A DNA stretch of 64,000 bases from Talinum fruticosum. Its lineage: Eukaryota > Streptophyta > Magnoliopsida > Caryophyllales > Talinaceae. Position 1 is the first letter of the stretch, and every line of letters starts with the position of its first letter. The translations under genes were made by a program, and so were the position numbers. Below the pieces are notes generated by a model. The model made no database searches. It saw only the letters and a list, made by a program, of their open reading frames with translations, and had not been told where the DNA came from. The DNA is taken from contig JAITYX010000042.1 of NCBI GenBank assembly GCA_021018815.1, forward strand, positions 4,392,001 through 4,456,000. The letters are read 5' to 3'. Of the stretch, positions 63,991 to 64,000 are shown piece after piece.

Positions 63991-64000
63991 CACTGCAGAC

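Noticed and set aside
1..64000. Search for CRISPR arrays, operons, rRNA, known miRNA precursors or a novel multi-gene system
   Set aside because: Nothing of these kinds was seen. The genes are ordinary plant housekeeping and metabolic loci with separate promoters.

Overview
The window is nuclear DNA of a flowering plant, most probably a eudicot. Genes are split by many AT-rich GT-AG introns. The proteins are plant-type: a P4-type cyclin, a P-class PPR protein with an organellar presequence, and a CYP714 P450. The intergenic DNA is filled with plant retroelements (solo LTR, L1-type LINE, tRNA-derived SINE remnants). There are no operons, CRISPR arrays or phage. The species cannot be named from the sequence alone.

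Layout. (1) 1-9342, + strand: the 3' two thirds of ALG12, the ER mannosyltransferase of N-glycan precursor assembly; its N-terminal exons lie left of the window. (2) 10642-14290, +: a two-exon PPR gene. (3) 14291-22980: gene-free, with a CCGAAC-rich inserted unit at 21.3-21.8 kb. (4) 23089-24656, +: a CYCP4 (cyclin-U4) gene. (5) 24657-28250: gene-free, with a LINE fragment. (6) 28699-38296, +: a complete 19-exon ribophorin II (RPN2/HAP6) gene. (7) 40384-46141, -: an 11-exon three-RRM hnRNP-Q/LIF2-like gene. (8) 47579-56220: a solo LTR with perfect 5-bp target duplications, followed by a 6.8-kb dead LINE bounded by a 16-bp target duplication. (9) 56754-59362, +: a 71-residue twin-CX9C protein (COX23/COX19 family). 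(10) 60016-63529, -: a five-exon CYP714 cytochrome P450.

The genes are separate transcription units. ALG12 and RPN2 both act in ER N-glycosylation (precursor assembly, then transfer by oligosaccharyltransferase), but nothing shows that their linkage is functional. From memory of the Arabidopsis map, ALG12, the PPR gene and the CX9C gene match the adjacent loci At1g02145-At1g02150-At1g02160, and CYCP4 and the hnRNP-Q-like gene match the neighbours At2g44740 and At2g44710. The window may therefore keep an ancestral linkage that was split in Arabidopsis.

Five of the seven genes have their reading frame broken by apparent single-base losses, nine in total, nearly all in short homopolymers, while splice sites and family motifs are intact. 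This looks like uncorrected long-read consensus error rather than gene decay. I found no convincing new biological system. The most unusual structures are the CCGAAC-rich mobile unit, whose empty site survives in a related repeat 18 kb away, and a near-perfect 97-bp foldback in an ALG12 intron.
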